Of a stretch of DNA of 36,513 nt, positions 1 through 9,332 are shown in pieces. The stretch lies in the NCBI RefSeq assembly GCF_005886535.1, contig NZ_PNDS01000124.1:1-36513 (forward strand), written 5' to 3'. The translations under genes and the position numbers were made by a program. Under the pieces are notes generated by a model, which saw only the letters and a program-made list of their open reading frames with translations, ran no database searches and was not told where the DNA came from. Source of the stretch: Pseudoalteromonas sp. S2755. GTDB taxonomy: Bacteria > Pseudomonadota > Gammaproteobacteria > Enterobacterales > Alteromonadaceae. Numbering within the stretch: the first letter of the stretch is position 1; each line of letters starts with the position of its first letter.

Positions 1-201
1 ATATAATATTTAATTATCCTTACTTTTTAGAGTTGGTATTTTAACCATTTGCTATCAAATGTAAATATTTTTGTCTGGGTTCTCCACTGGCATTCTTTCA
101 CTATTTACGTTTTAAACCACAAGCTTGAAACTACCATTGGCGTGGTTACCCATCCTCAAGTACAATTAGCGTTTTCGATTGCAACACACCGGAACCTTCC
201 A

Positions 202-2385
202 ATGGAAATCAAAGTAAATTACCTCGACAATCTCAGAATCGGTGCCAAATTTGACGACTTTTCTGTCATTGCGGATCAGCCAATTCGCTACAAAGGCGAT
301 GGTTCAGCACCAAGTCCATTTGACTACTTTTTAGCTTCTTCAGCGCTTTGTGCTGCTTACTTTGTGAAGGTGTATTGTAATGCGCGTGACATTCCAACGG
401 ATGGAATTCGCGTAGCGCAAAACAACATCGTTGATCCTGAAAACCGTTATAACCAAATTTTTAAAATTCAGGTGGAGCTTCCGGAAAGCATTTCTGAAAA
501 AGACCGCCAAGGTATCCTGCGCTCAATTGATCGCTGTACTGTTAAAAAAGTGATCCAAACAGGACCTGAATTCCAAGTGGAAGCGGTTGAAAGCCTTGAA
601 GATGACTCGCAGGCTATGCTGATGGTTGATACCAGCGAAAGCGACAGCACTTTTATCCTAGGTAAAGATCTTCCGCTGGAACAGACTATCGCAAATATGA
701 CCAAGATCCTGTCGGATTTAGGCATGAAGATTGAAGTTGCATCATGGCGTAATATCGTGCCACACGTCTGGTCTTTGCATATTCGTGATGCTGCTTCACC
801 AATGTGTTTCACCAATGGTAAAGGGGCAACCAAAGAAAGCGCGCTATGCTCAGCACTTGGTGAGTTTATTGAGCGTTTAAATTGCAACTTCTTTTATAAT
901 GATCAGTTTTTTGGTGAAGAAATCGCAAATGCTGAATTTGTTCACTACCCGAACGAAAAGTGGTTTAAACCCGAAGCTGATGATGCGCTTCCTACTGAAA
1001 TTTTAGACGACTACACTCGTGAAATTTACGACCCAGAAGGTGAACTACGCGGTTCACATCTAATCGATACAAATTCAGGTAATGTAGCGCGCGGTATTTG
1101 TTCTATTCCGTACACTCGCCATTCAGATGGTGAAACTGTGTATTTCCCATCAAATCTAATAGAAAACTTATTCCTAAGTAATGGGATGAGTGCTGGCAAT
1201 AACCTGTTTGAAGCGAAAGTGCAGTGTTTATCTGAGATCTTTGAACGCGCGGTGAAAAAGCAAATCATCGAACAGGAAATTGTATTGCCTGACGTGCCAG
1301 AGTCTGTACTTGCTAAATATCCAGGTATTGTTGAAGGGATCAAAGGACTTGAGGAGCAAGGGTTCCCAGTCGTGGTTAAAGATGCGTCTCTTGGCGGTCA
1401 ATTCCCTGTAATGTGTGTGACCCTGATGAATCCTAAAACAGGCGGTGTGTTTGCCTCTTTTGGAGCGCATCCAAGTTTTGAAGTGGCGCTTGAGCGAAGC
1501 TTAACCGAGCTGTTACAAGGGCGTAGCTTTGAAGGCTTAAACGATGTACCAAAACCTACGTTTAACAGCATGGCCGTATCTGAGCCGGAGAACTTTGTTG
1601 AGCACTTTATCGATTCAACGGGCGTGATCTCATGGCGCTTCTTTAGTGCGAAGCACGATTACGACTTTGTTGAGTGGGATTTTACAGGCACTAATGAAGA
1701 GGAATGCGATAAGTTATTTGGCATTCTAGAGACGTTAGGTAAAGAAGCCTACATTGCGGAATTTACAGACTTAGGGATCGCTTGCCGAATTTTAGTCCCA
1801 GGATTTTCTGAAGTATATCCAGCCGAAGATCTCATCTGGGATAATACCAATAAAGCACTGCAGTACCGCGAAGATATTCTTAACATCCATTCACTAGATG
1901 ACGAAGCATTAGCTAACTTGGTTGAGCGCTTAGAAGACAGCCAGCTTGATAATTACATCGACATTATCACCCTTATCGGCGTTGAATTTGACGAAAATAC
2001 GGTGTGGGGTCAGCTCACTATTCTTGAGCTTAAGATTTTAATCTATCTAGCGCTTGGCGATATCGAAGCGGCCATTGAATTAGTTGAAACCTTCTTGCAG
2101 TTTAATGACAACACGGTTGAGCGTGGCTTATTCTATCAAGCAATGCACGCCACGCTTGAAGTCGCGTTGGATGAAGAGCTAGAAATTGAAGATTACATCC
2201 ACAACTTCACTCGCATGTTCTCTAAAGACGTGATGGATGCGGTTATTGGTTCAATTAATGGCGATGTGAAATTCTATGGCTTAACGCCAACTAACATGAA
2301 GCTGGAAGGTTTGGATAAGCATCTGCGTCTTATTGAAAGTTATAAGAAGCTTCATGCAGCAAGAGGGAAATTAGCGCAGCGCTAA
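202..2385 (+). CDS. ycaO: OsmC domain / YcaO domain protein (RimO-accessory type)
   Basis: The 727-aa product fuses an N-terminal OsmC-like domain (about residues 1-140) to a YcaO domain (from about 150 to the end). The OsmC part has the Cys-containing helix ASSALCAAYFVKVYC, with Cys50 as candidate peroxidatic residue and a second Cys in DRCTVKK. The YcaO part starts FILGKDLPLEQ and carries WRNIVPHVWSLHIRD and FTNGKGATKESALCSALGEF, close to E. coli YcaO, which is known as an accessory factor for RimO methylthiolation of ribosomal protein S12. The start at 202 was chosen because the protein family homology begins at MEIKVNYLDN; the open frame extends upstream to 49 but encodes a non-family-like segment. 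The ribosome site is weak. E. coli YcaO lacks the OsmC part. This is not a classical azole-forming cyclodehydratase, because no precursor or dehydrogenase lies beside it. Confidence 0.9.
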   Translation: MEIKVNYLDNLRIGAKFDDFSVIADQPIRYKGDGSAPSPFDYFLASSALCAAYFVKVYCNARDIPTDGIRVAQNNIVDPENRYNQIFKIQVELPESISEKDRQGILRSIDRCTVKKVIQTGPEFQVEAVESLEDDSQAMLMVDTSESDSTFILGKDLPLEQTIANMTKILSDLGMKIEVASWRNIVPHVWSLHIRDAASPMCFTNGKGATKESALCSALGEFIERLNCNFFYNDQFFGEEIANAEFVHYPNEKWFKPEADDALPTEILDDYTREIYDPEGELRGSHLIDTNSGNVARGICSIPYTRHSDGETVYFPSNLIENLFLSNGMSAGNNLFEAKVQCLSEIFERAVKKQIIEQEIVLPDVPESVLAKYPGIVEGIKGLEEQGFPVVVKDASLGGQFPVMCVTLMNPKTGGVFASFGAHPSFEVALERSLTELLQGRSFEGLNDVPKPTFNSMAVSEPENFVEHFIDSTGVISWRFFSAKHDYDFVEWDFTGTNEEECDKLFGILETLGKEAYIAEFTDLGIACRILVPGFSEVYPAEDLIWDNTNKALQYREDILNIHSLDDEALANLVERLEDSQLDNYIDIITLIGVEFDENTVWGQLTILELKILIYLALGDIEAAIELVETFLQFNDNTVERGLFYQAMHATLEVALDEELEIEDYIHNFTRMFSKDVMDAVIGSINGDVKFYGLTPTNMKLEGLDKHLRLIESYKKLHAARGKLAQR

Positions 2386-2399
2386 GCTTTATTTTTCTA

Positions 2400-2440
2400 A
2401 GTAAAAGCAAGATAGCATGACTGCTTATCTTGCTTTTACT
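2400..2440. terminator. Bidirectional hairpin terminator between convergent genes
   Basis: A perfect 15-bp inverted repeat (AGTAAAAGCAAGATA at 2400-2414 and its complement at 2426-2440) encloses an 11-nt loop. It lies just after the ycaO stop and before the 3' end of the convergent cytochrome gene. The T-rich right arm suits termination of ycaO, and the symmetry suggests that it serves both directions. Confidence 0.75.
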
Positions 2441-2520
2441 GTTTGATAGACTGGTGTGTATTTAGTGGTTACACATTAACTGTAGTAGCTAACTAAGCCA
2501 CGAACCTCAGGTTAAAAACC

Positions 2521-4110
2521 TTAATTTGATTTTTCCTCTTTGATACAGCTTTGGTTTTTAAACTGTGTCTTTGCATCGTGATATATAAAAGAGAAATCTG
2601 CTGTACGTGGTGTAAATATTGGTTTGCCAGTACTCTTATCGCATTCAGTTGCGATCCCGCCTGCCGCATGACAATTCATACAAGAGGAGCTTTTATAATA
2701 AAGCGCTTCTTTTTTACCTTGAGGTTGGTTTCCTAGTTGTAAAAATGTCTCAATCACTTCATTGGTCAAATAAACTGGGTGAGGCATTCCTCCCGAATAA
2801 TTAATGAGTTTGGTTTCAATCGTATCACTTGCTTGGCCGTTAATATCAGTCATTGGCTTACTTCGGTTATTAGTTGAGTACTGGGTACCAATCAGTTTGT
2901 AATATTGAAGGACAGCGTTTTCTTGTTTAAACAACTTAGAAATATGCTGGTTCACTTGCTCAACAACAGGTGATATTTGCTCTAATCGCATCACCTGAGT
3001 AGGCTTAGTGCCTCCTACTGGATGATTGATTGCGCATGTTGGGCATTGCTTGTTGAAAAATGTTGGTGAGTTGCCCCAAACATTATTCTGATGTGAAAAA
3101 GTTGCGTAAATCCAGTTACTAGACGTGCCAGTTTTCTGCATTATATGAAATCCAACAACGCCAACTTCTTTTTCTTCGATTTTAAATGAACCAGCTTCGC
3201 CATTTTGTATCTGGTTGTAGCGCTTTACGGGTAGTTTGGCTCGAATATATTTACTAGGGTCATCTGACTCATCTAGCAATTTCCAAGCTACCTTTATCTC
3301 TATAGCAAGGCCTGGCGGCTTAGGGTCAAAACTTGTCAAGTTTTGTGGCAAGTTACAAGTTGGTAGTGAAGATTTGTCGGAACAAGCTAAAAAGCCAATA
3401 GTATTCATGTTGATACACATATTACTTGCCTGCTGACTTTTGCACGCCCAACTATAAGTCGGGTTATTCGCGAATTCAATTTGGCCATCTATGCTATATA
3501 GTTTGTTTTTAGTAATAAAATTGAAAACATATGGACTGACGAACTTTTGATAATAAACAGGATTGTTTTTTTGATCGGTTAAAATAGCATGTTTTTTCGG
3601 TTCATTTTTAGGCGCAACTTGTTCCACAGCAGATAAAGGCTGCATCATGGCAAAGTTTTTGGATATATCCCAGTTTACCGGAGGCGTTGCATCTACTGTG
3701 AAAATGGTCTCGGTTTCACGCCAGTTTATCCAAAGTGGAGGCGGGCAGTTGGCGCCTGAGTCGGCAGTACACACTTTTAGATTATTTTGTGTGAGCTTAT
3801 AGTTTTCGTCCAATTGCCTGTTTAGTGCAATAAAGCTCAACCATGAAAATAGTGCGTAGCGATGATCCAAATAGTCAAGCTTCTTCGATTCAGAGGGTTT
3901 TACGGGTTTTAACTTTTCACATGACTTCACTAACTTATTGTATGCGTCAAGAGGGTAAGGTTTTAGCTGAGTCAAGTCGTTAGGAAAAGGAAAGGGCTCA
4001 GTTAATGTGCATTCGTCTTTGACTAGCCAATCTGGAAAAATGCTGTATTCAGTAGCAAAAGTACCAGCACTTACTAATAGTAAAGAGAGCTTCGCTATTA
4101 CACTTTTCAT
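2521..4110 (-). CDS. Secreted mono-haem c-type cytochrome family protein
   Basis: The 529-aa protein has a Sec signal peptide (MKSVIAKLSLLLVSAGTFA, cleavage before TEYS). It has a single c-type haem motif, CMNCH, at residues 477-481 close to the C-terminus. N-terminal motifs FSWLSFIALN and PLWINWRETETIF resemble a widespread but uncharacterised 'cytochrome c family protein' in proteobacteria. Haem attachment would take place in the periplasm; the axial partner is not obvious. The ATG lies 2 nt after the stop of the 312-aa gene, with a ribosome site (AAGGAA) inside that gene's end, so the two are translationally coupled. It is the last gene of the kinase operon. A role in electron transfer or sensing is inferred; no catalytic domain is recognised. 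Confidence 0.75.
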   Translation of the reverse strand: MKSVIAKLSLLLVSAGTFATEYSIFPDWLVKDECTLTEPFPFPNDLTQLKPYPLDAYNKLVKSCEKLKPVKPSESKKLDYLDHRYALFSWLSFIALNRQLDENYKLTQNNLKVCTADSGANCPPPLWINWRETETIFTVDATPPVNWDISKNFAMMQPLSAVEQVAPKNEPKKHAILTDQKNNPVYYQKFVSPYVFNFITKNKLYSIDGQIEFANNPTYSWACKSQQASNMCINMNTIGFLACSDKSSLPTCNLPQNLTSFDPKPPGLAIEIKVAWKLLDESDDPSKYIRAKLPVKRYNQIQNGEAGSFKIEEKEVGVVGFHIMQKTGTSSNWIYATFSHQNNVWGNSPTFFNKQCPTCAINHPVGGTKPTQVMRLEQISPVVEQVNQHISKLFKQENAVLQYYKLIGTQYSTNNRSKPMTDINGQASDTIETKLINYSGGMPHPVYLTNEVIETFLQLGNQPQGKKEALYYKSSSCMNCHAAGGIATECDKSTGKPIFTPRTADFSFIYHDAKTQFKNQSCIKEEKSN

Positions 4111-4112
4111 GG

Positions 4113-5051
4113 TTATTTCCTTTTCTTATAAGGTGAAGAATATAAATATGATTTGATATTAAATTCAGATGTTGATGTGAGGGTTATTTTTATATAGTAA
4201 CCAGTTTGTACTTTCAGGTTGAGCCAAGGAGTTAAGTTAGTGCTTAATTTTTTGTCTGTTATTTTTCTAAGTGCGCTCAAAAAGCTGTCATGTAGATAAT
4301 TTTCGTCAAGGTTTGTGATCCAAGGCAGTTCAATTTCAATTTTTTCTGACAACTCCGTTGAATAGGAAAGCCCAACTTGTATTTCATCTGATACATGAAC
4401 AATAGCATTTAATAACTGTTCCAGTAGATATAAGTTTCCTTTCCAGTCTAGATCTTTGAGTAAACCGGGAAGTTTCAATGTTTCTAATTTAAAAACGAAT
4501 TTAGCTCTAAATTCCTTTCGTCCAAATGTAAAGCTGAAGTGGTTTATCCTAGTACTCTCTAAACTAGGAAGTAACTCTTTTGTTTTATTTAAAAATTCAG
4601 GAGCTAAAAACTCAGATGCGTTAATTATAAATGCGCTTAATAGGCTGAAGTCAGCAAACTGACAATGTTGTGTACTTATACAAAATGTTGGAACTATGCT
4701 ATAACGACCATCTTCCCAATCAAAGCTAAACCATATTAAGTTTACAGGTTTGTAAGTAGAAGAAAGCTTCCTCCTCTTTATAAACTTGTTTATTCTGTGG
4801 GCGTATTCATTTGGAAGTTTTTGGTTTATATAAGATAAAACGCTATCTAAATTATGAGGAGAGCAGTAATAGCATACTAGGAAATCAACTGCTTCTTCAA
4901 ACTGATCAATTCTCTTTTCAAAACATATTGCATGTATATTTTCAGGAATGCCATTTACAATTGGCTGAAGCTTTTCCGTTATTGTGTGATTGAGATGTTG
5001 AACCTCACTATCAAGTGCAATGCTATAAAGCTCACTTTTACTATATTTCAT
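4113..5051 (-). CDS. Uncharacterised 312-aa protein in the kinase operon
   Basis: I do not recognise this protein. It has no signal peptide or membrane segment and is probably cytoplasmic. The N-terminal half is helical and contains a Cys cluster (FLVCYYCS); the C-terminal half is rich in alternating strand-like segments (NLIWFSFDWEDGRYSIV, EIQVGLSYSTELSEKIEIEL, GYYIKITLTSTSEF). An ABBA-like or other alpha/beta sandwich is one weak possibility based only on this pattern. It lies 185 nt after the 82-aa gene and ends 2 nt before the cytochrome start, so it belongs with the cytochrome and probably with the whole operon. No clear ribosome site precedes the ATG. Base use is more AT-rich than that of the flanking kinase. 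Confidence 0.7.
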   Translation of the reverse strand: MKYSKSELYSIALDSEVQHLNHTITEKLQPIVNGIPENIHAICFEKRIDQFEEAVDFLVCYYCSPHNLDSVLSYINQKLPNEYAHRINKFIKRRKLSSTYKPVNLIWFSFDWEDGRYSIVPTFCISTQHCQFADFSLLSAFIINASEFLAPEFLNKTKELLPSLESTRINHFSFTFGRKEFRAKFVFKLETLKLPGLLKDLDWKGNLYLLEQLLNAIVHVSDEIQVGLSYSTELSEKIEIELPWITNLDENYLHDSFLSALRKITDKKLSTNLTPWLNLKVQTGYYIKITLTSTSEFNIKSYLYSSPYKKRK

Positions 5052-5236
5052 GATGAATGCGGGTGAAATACCAATTTAACTTAATGTTTGGTCTATTTTT
5101 TGTTCTGTTTCTGATGTTAATAACATTAGAATTTTACAAAGTAAAACAACTAAATCGTTCCTGTAAAGTTGACAGAGTTTCACGACAAAAAAATACACGC
5201 TTGATTAAGCTAAAAATCACCCGCTGCTCCTATGTA

Positions 5237-5485
5237 TTACCAAATTGTTTTTATTGTGTGTTGAACTTCAGGTCTTAGTTCTGCAGATAGTTGATCCCAC
5301 AGATCATCTGTCAATCCAGTCTCTAAAGAAATTTCAGTAATAATGCGTTTTTGATCTGCTGTTAAATCAAACTCAGCCATCACTTCAGCCAAGTTATCGG
5401 TCGCTCGTTGTTTCAAAGCTTCATCGTTAGTTACATTATAGATGTAAGAGATTAAACCAGTTGGTAGTTTTGTATTATCACTCAT
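5237..5485 (-). CDS. 82-aa LigA-like small protein (possible leader/precursor-type peptide)
   Basis: The small acidic protein contains no cysteine. Its central part (ALKQRATDNLAEVMAEFDLT, then ADQKRIITEIS) resembles the helical fold of LigA-type dioxygenase small subunits; similar modules are used as leader regions in some ribosomal peptide precursors. The C-terminus is VQHTIKTIW. It starts 10 nt after the kinase stop and has a good ribosome site (AGGAAA) overlapping the kinase 3' end, so it is co-transcribed and probably translated at a higher rate. The family resemblance is my reading of the pattern. No extradiol dioxygenase catalytic subunit is nearby, which argues against a true LigA. It may be a kinase partner, a substrate or a modified peptide. 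Confidence 0.75.
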   Translation of the reverse strand: MSDNTKLPTGLISYIYNVTNDEALKQRATDNLAEVMAEFDLTADQKRIITEISLETGLTDDLWDQLSAELRPEVQHTIKTIW

Positions 5486-5495
5486 TTTTCATTTC

Positions 5496-8400
5496 CTAAT
5501 TTTCATAGTTTTGGAGGTATAAGGTTTTAGTGCTAGCCTTATCATTTAAGTATTCATTATAAGCATCATCTTTCATTGTGTTTTTATTAAACAGTAATAC
5601 TTTATATAAAAAGTAATAATAAAAAGTTCGATGTGAACGATACCCAGCAAAGCTTGATATTTTTTCTTCGAATTCTTGTAAGCTATCTATATCATCTAAA
5701 TTTGCCAAGTAGTTGAGCATGTTATTATAACCCAACCAGCCTGCGTTATTAGAGTTTTTTGCAAGGCTTACCCCTGTTGATGAGTAATTTTTTGCTTCAT
5801 CTTGATATTTTTTAAAATTAATGGAATCATTTTGTATTGAAGCATGTATTAGCTTAAACCACGCCCATATTCCATTTGTTGCTGAGCTAATATCATTTAT
5901 ATTTATATCTTTGGAAAGTTCAGCTAAATTATTCATAGCGCTTTCAGCCAAATTAATCTTACCAGTGAGCAACTGTGATAGAGCTTTAAAAGCAATACAA
6001 GTAAGTTCAGAGCAAAAGCCGTAATTATCAGTTATGGCTTGAGAGCTATTATCGAAAAAGCCTTCTTTTGGTAACGTATCGACAAGCGCTATTACTTTGT
6101 CAAACTCCCCCAGTGAAAAGTAGGATTGCGATAAAAGCTCGAAGATTACTGGGTGTTGGTGAGGTGGATATTCGCTTTTGTTTTCGTGCAGCTGTAATCC
6201 TATATTATGAGCTTTTAAAATATCACCGGTAGCGTAGGCGTGCAGCCATTCGCCTCTCATCGTAATGAAGCGCTCTTTAGGGTCTAAAATTGTGGCGAGT
6301 TCACTGATATTTTGAAGCACGTGCTTTTTTGCCAACGTATCTAGCCAACCATTGTATGCAATCCTAGATGAGGCAAGTGCATTTTTAATCTTATGGAGTA
6401 AAGGCTGGTTATCGATTAACCCATTTTGGAAGAAATTCAATGCCTCTGCATAGTAAATACTGGCCTCTGCGACAGAATAAATCGCAGCGGCGCTTTTTGC
6501 TGATGTTAGTAATAATTCAACAGCCGCATCATGTTCTCCCACTTTTGCTAAATGGTGGGTTGTAAGCAGTGGTTGCTTTTGGCTCATTCCTGTATTGTTG
6601 AGCACCTCAATTATACTCATGTGGTGTGCATGCGATTCATGCTTACCCATACTTTCATAGGCAGCATCACGTACCAAAGCGTGTTTAAAAATATAGCTAT
6701 CGTTATCAACACGACGTTGGTGGACGATAAGGTCGTTTGCTACCAGCTCATTTAAGTCGTTTTGAATCTGGTTTTCGCTTAAAGAAGATGCCGCAACGAG
6801 TAAATCATATTCAAACTCTCGGCCAATTGTGGCTGCTAGTTGCGCTGTTTCTTTGGCGTGACTAAGACTATCTAGCTTTTGTTGTAATGACTCCCTTAAA
6901 CTCGTAGGTACTTGGTCAAGTTTATCTGGTGCAAGAAAGTCAATCTCTCCGCCTTTATCTCCAACTAATGCCTTTTGCTTTAGCATATTGACGAGTTCTT
7001 CAATAAATAGCGGGATCCCGTCGGTGCGACTGGTAAGTAATTTGAGAACTTGCTCTGACACTCGGCGGCCATCAAACAAGTTAATGATAAAATCTTCGGT
7101 GGCTTTCTCGGTTAGTTTTTTTAGGCAAACATCAACTAAGGTGAGGTCTTTTAACTGATTAGGCACAGCTTGTCTCGAAGTACTTAGTAGTACATCACCT
7201 GAAGCTAGAGCGCCAACAAAGTGATGTAAAAACTCTAGGGTGGTGCTATCTGCCCAGTGAATGTCTTCAATAATGTAAAGTTTAAATTTACTGAGCCCGT
7301 GACGATTTGACTTTAACAGTGCACAAAGCCCTTTAAACAATACTTGCTTCTGCTCATCGGGAGAAAGTGTAGAAGGCGTAATTTCATCACCAAGTGAGAT
7401 ATTGAGCCAAACTAGCAACACAGGGATAGCCTGCGCTAAATCGAGCTCACTATCCATGTTTGATAATACATAACTAAAAACGGTATTGGCTGAATGAGCG
7501 TCAAGCTGTTCGGTGTTAAAGAGGTACTTGACCAATGTTAAAATTGGATACAAAGCATTATTTTGATGCTCAGGTAAACACTGTGCGACTAAATGCTGAT
7601 ATTGCGGCGTATTAGCACGAACTTCTTGCAGCAGCCGAGATTTACCTATGCCAGCTTCACCATGAATATGGGCGATGCGGGTTGCACCTTCGACTTCGTT
7701 ATTAATGAGTGAAAGTGTCTGTTCGAGCTCAAGGTGACGACCTACAAGTTCATGATGGTTCTTTGTACCACGCATAAAGCCAAACGCTTCGATGCGACGT
7801 TCTCCTTGCAAGTTATAAACCGGCGTAAGTTCAAATAATGGACCGACTTGCAATTGACCGTACAAATTAAATTCTGAAAAAGCATCAAGAAGTGAGCGTG
7901 ACTCTGCACTACATAAGATTTGGCGCTCGCCAGCTTCACGGGAGAGTGCTGCTGCAATATTTGCGTGATGACCTTCAGGTACGGCATTGGCGTAGGTAAT
8001 AAATACGCCGGTATGAATACCGATGTGAGCGTTAAGTGCGACTCTGTGGGCTTCTTGCATTAGTGCGTTACGTTTGGCAAGCTCACTTATCATTTCAAGT
8101 GCGGTACGGGCAGATAACCGCGCATCGTTATCGCTGCTAACTGGGTAGCCAAAATAAAACAAGCTGGTATCGGCGAGGTTACCCACGTGATAAGCGCCGT
8201 AACGAGTCGCGATATCAATAAAGTGATTGCGTTGAGATTTATAAACCGTGTCGATGACATCAAAGTCTTTATCTTGATTGTCGAGTGCTTTAACACTTAA
8301 TCTTACCGCAAGAACGGTGAGCTGCTTGCGCTCAGTAAGCGCCGTATATTCTTGAATGGCACGATGGTTAGGATCGTCATTACGGATCATTACTGTGGTT

Positions 8401-9332
8401 TCGTCGTAACCATGTTGAGCTTTAACATCATTTAGCACACCTACAAGGTTCGATACATTCATTCGTGCAAGTTCAGAGAATGCTTCTGTTGCGGTGATCA
8501 CGCGCTCTAACGCGCTTTTATTTAGTACGCGTCTGAGAAGCCCCGCAAGAGGGTGGCCAAGTAGTGCGCTTGGAATTGGAATGTGTACATCGCTTAATTG
8601 TTTGTGATAAATAGAGGCGACACTTGTGCCAGTTACCGCTGGAACGCCGGTTAAACATTCTAAAAATACCAAACCCCAGACATACAGATCAGATTTAGCC
8701 GAGGCTGGCTCACCACGTAATTGCTCTGGTGCGCTGTAAGAAGGTGTGCCCAATGTTTCTTGTGTAAGCGTGATTGTTTCAAAGTCATGCTGGCGGGTTT
8801 CTTGTGCCAGTGTACCAATACCAAAATCAAGTATTTTGGCATAAGTCTTTGCACCAGACTGGCTAAGCATGATATTGGTTGGTTTTATGTCCCTGTGGAT
8901 AACACCTTGTTGATGGGCATGAATAAGCGCATCTAAAACTTGCAACATGATGTCGGTTGCATACACAGAATCAATCGCGCCATTTTGACTTAGGTAGTCT
9001 CGTAATGTTTGTCCTTCTACATACTCGAATACCCCGAACATTAAATTTTCATTTAATTGTCCTTTATCTAATAATCGTACGATATTTGGATGATTTAATT
9101 GACTACAAAGTAAGGTTTCACGGTTGAAACGTTCCGCATATCTATGCTTTTTCGTCGCTTCCAATTGTGGTTCTAACGCCAAAAATTTTAGTGCAACGAT
9201 TTGCCCCGTGTTTATTTGGCGCGCCTTAAAAACCTTACCGAATCCACCTTCTCCAATTTTTTCAAGTAGTTGGTATTTGTCAGACTGGAAAACATCGACA
9301 ATATGGCTATCCGAAAACTGTGTCAGAGACAT
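5496..9332 (-). CDS. Ser/Thr kinase - cyclase-homology - AAA ATPase - helical repeat protein (TOMM kinase/cyclase-like)
   Basis: This 1278-aa cytoplasmic signalling protein has four parts. Residues about 20-290 are a Hanks-type kinase with all key motifs: GEGGFG loop, Lys49, HRD at 146-148, DFG at 169-171 and APE near 201-203. Residues about 334-510 are a class III nucleotidyl cyclase homology domain (ERKQLTVLAVRL, GIHTG). Its first metal Asp is replaced by Arg344; the second (Asp388) is kept. Residues about 530-800 are a STAND/AAA ATPase with Walker A GEAGIGKS (558-565) and Walker B IIEDIHWAD (687-695). The remainder is TPR-like helical repeats. Length and order match the 'TOMM system kinase/cyclase fusion' family of about 1350 aa, known near peptide-modification genes in Burkholderia and Sorangium. 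It heads the minus-strand operon. The ribosome site before the ATG is weak. Confidence 0.92.
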   Translation of the reverse strand: MSLTQFSDSHIVDVFQSDKYQLLEKIGEGGFGKVFKARQINTGQIVALKFLALEPQLEATKKHRYAERFNRETLLCSQLNHPNIVRLLDKGQLNENLMFGVFEYVEGQTLRDYLSQNGAIDSVYATDIMLQVLDALIHAHQQGVIHRDIKPTNIMLSQSGAKTYAKILDFGIGTLAQETRQHDFETITLTQETLGTPSYSAPEQLRGEPASAKSDLYVWGLVFLECLTGVPAVTGTSVASIYHKQLSDVHIPIPSALLGHPLAGLLRRVLNKSALERVITATEAFSELARMNVSNLVGVLNDVKAQHGYDETTVMIRNDDPNHRAIQEYTALTERKQLTVLAVRLSVKALDNQDKDFDVIDTVYKSQRNHFIDIATRYGAYHVGNLADTSLFYFGYPVSSDNDARLSARTALEMISELAKRNALMQEAHRVALNAHIGIHTGVFITYANAVPEGHHANIAAALSREAGERQILCSAESRSLLDAFSEFNLYGQLQVGPLFELTPVYNLQGERRIEAFGFMRGTKNHHELVGRHLELEQTLSLINNEVEGATRIAHIHGEAGIGKSRLLQEVRANTPQYQHLVAQCLPEHQNNALYPILTLVKYLFNTEQLDAHSANTVFSYVLSNMDSELDLAQAIPVLLVWLNISLGDEITPSTLSPDEQKQVLFKGLCALLKSNRHGLSKFKLYIIEDIHWADSTTLEFLHHFVGALASGDVLLSTSRQAVPNQLKDLTLVDVCLKKLTEKATEDFIINLFDGRRVSEQVLKLLTSRTDGIPLFIEELVNMLKQKALVGDKGGEIDFLAPDKLDQVPTSLRESLQQKLDSLSHAKETAQLAATIGREFEYDLLVAASSLSENQIQNDLNELVANDLIVHQRRVDNDSYIFKHALVRDAAYESMGKHESHAHHMSIIEVLNNTGMSQKQPLLTTHHLAKVGEHDAAVELLLTSAKSAAAIYSVAEASIYYAEALNFFQNGLIDNQPLLHKIKNALASSRIAYNGWLDTLAKKHVLQNISELATILDPKERFITMRGEWLHAYATGDILKAHNIGLQLHENKSEYPPHQHPVIFELLSQSYFSLGEFDKVIALVDTLPKEGFFDNSSQAITDNYGFCSELTCIAFKALSQLLTGKINLAESAMNNLAELSKDININDISSATNGIWAWFKLIHASIQNDSINFKKYQDEAKNYSSTGVSLAKNSNNAGWLGYNNMLNYLANLDDIDSLQEFEEKISSFAGYRSHRTFYYYFLYKVLLFNKNTMKDDAYNEYLNDKASTKTLYLQNYEN

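Noticed and set aside
5057..5278. 73-codon plus-strand frame antisense to the kinase operon leader
   Set aside because: It overlaps the 3' end of the well-supported 82-aa gene on the other strand and has no ribosome site.
2521..9332. A classical TOMM (azole peptide) biosynthetic cluster
   Set aside because: No cyclodehydratase partner or flavin dehydrogenase is present, and the 82-aa protein lacks Cys. The nearby YcaO is of the RimO-accessory type.
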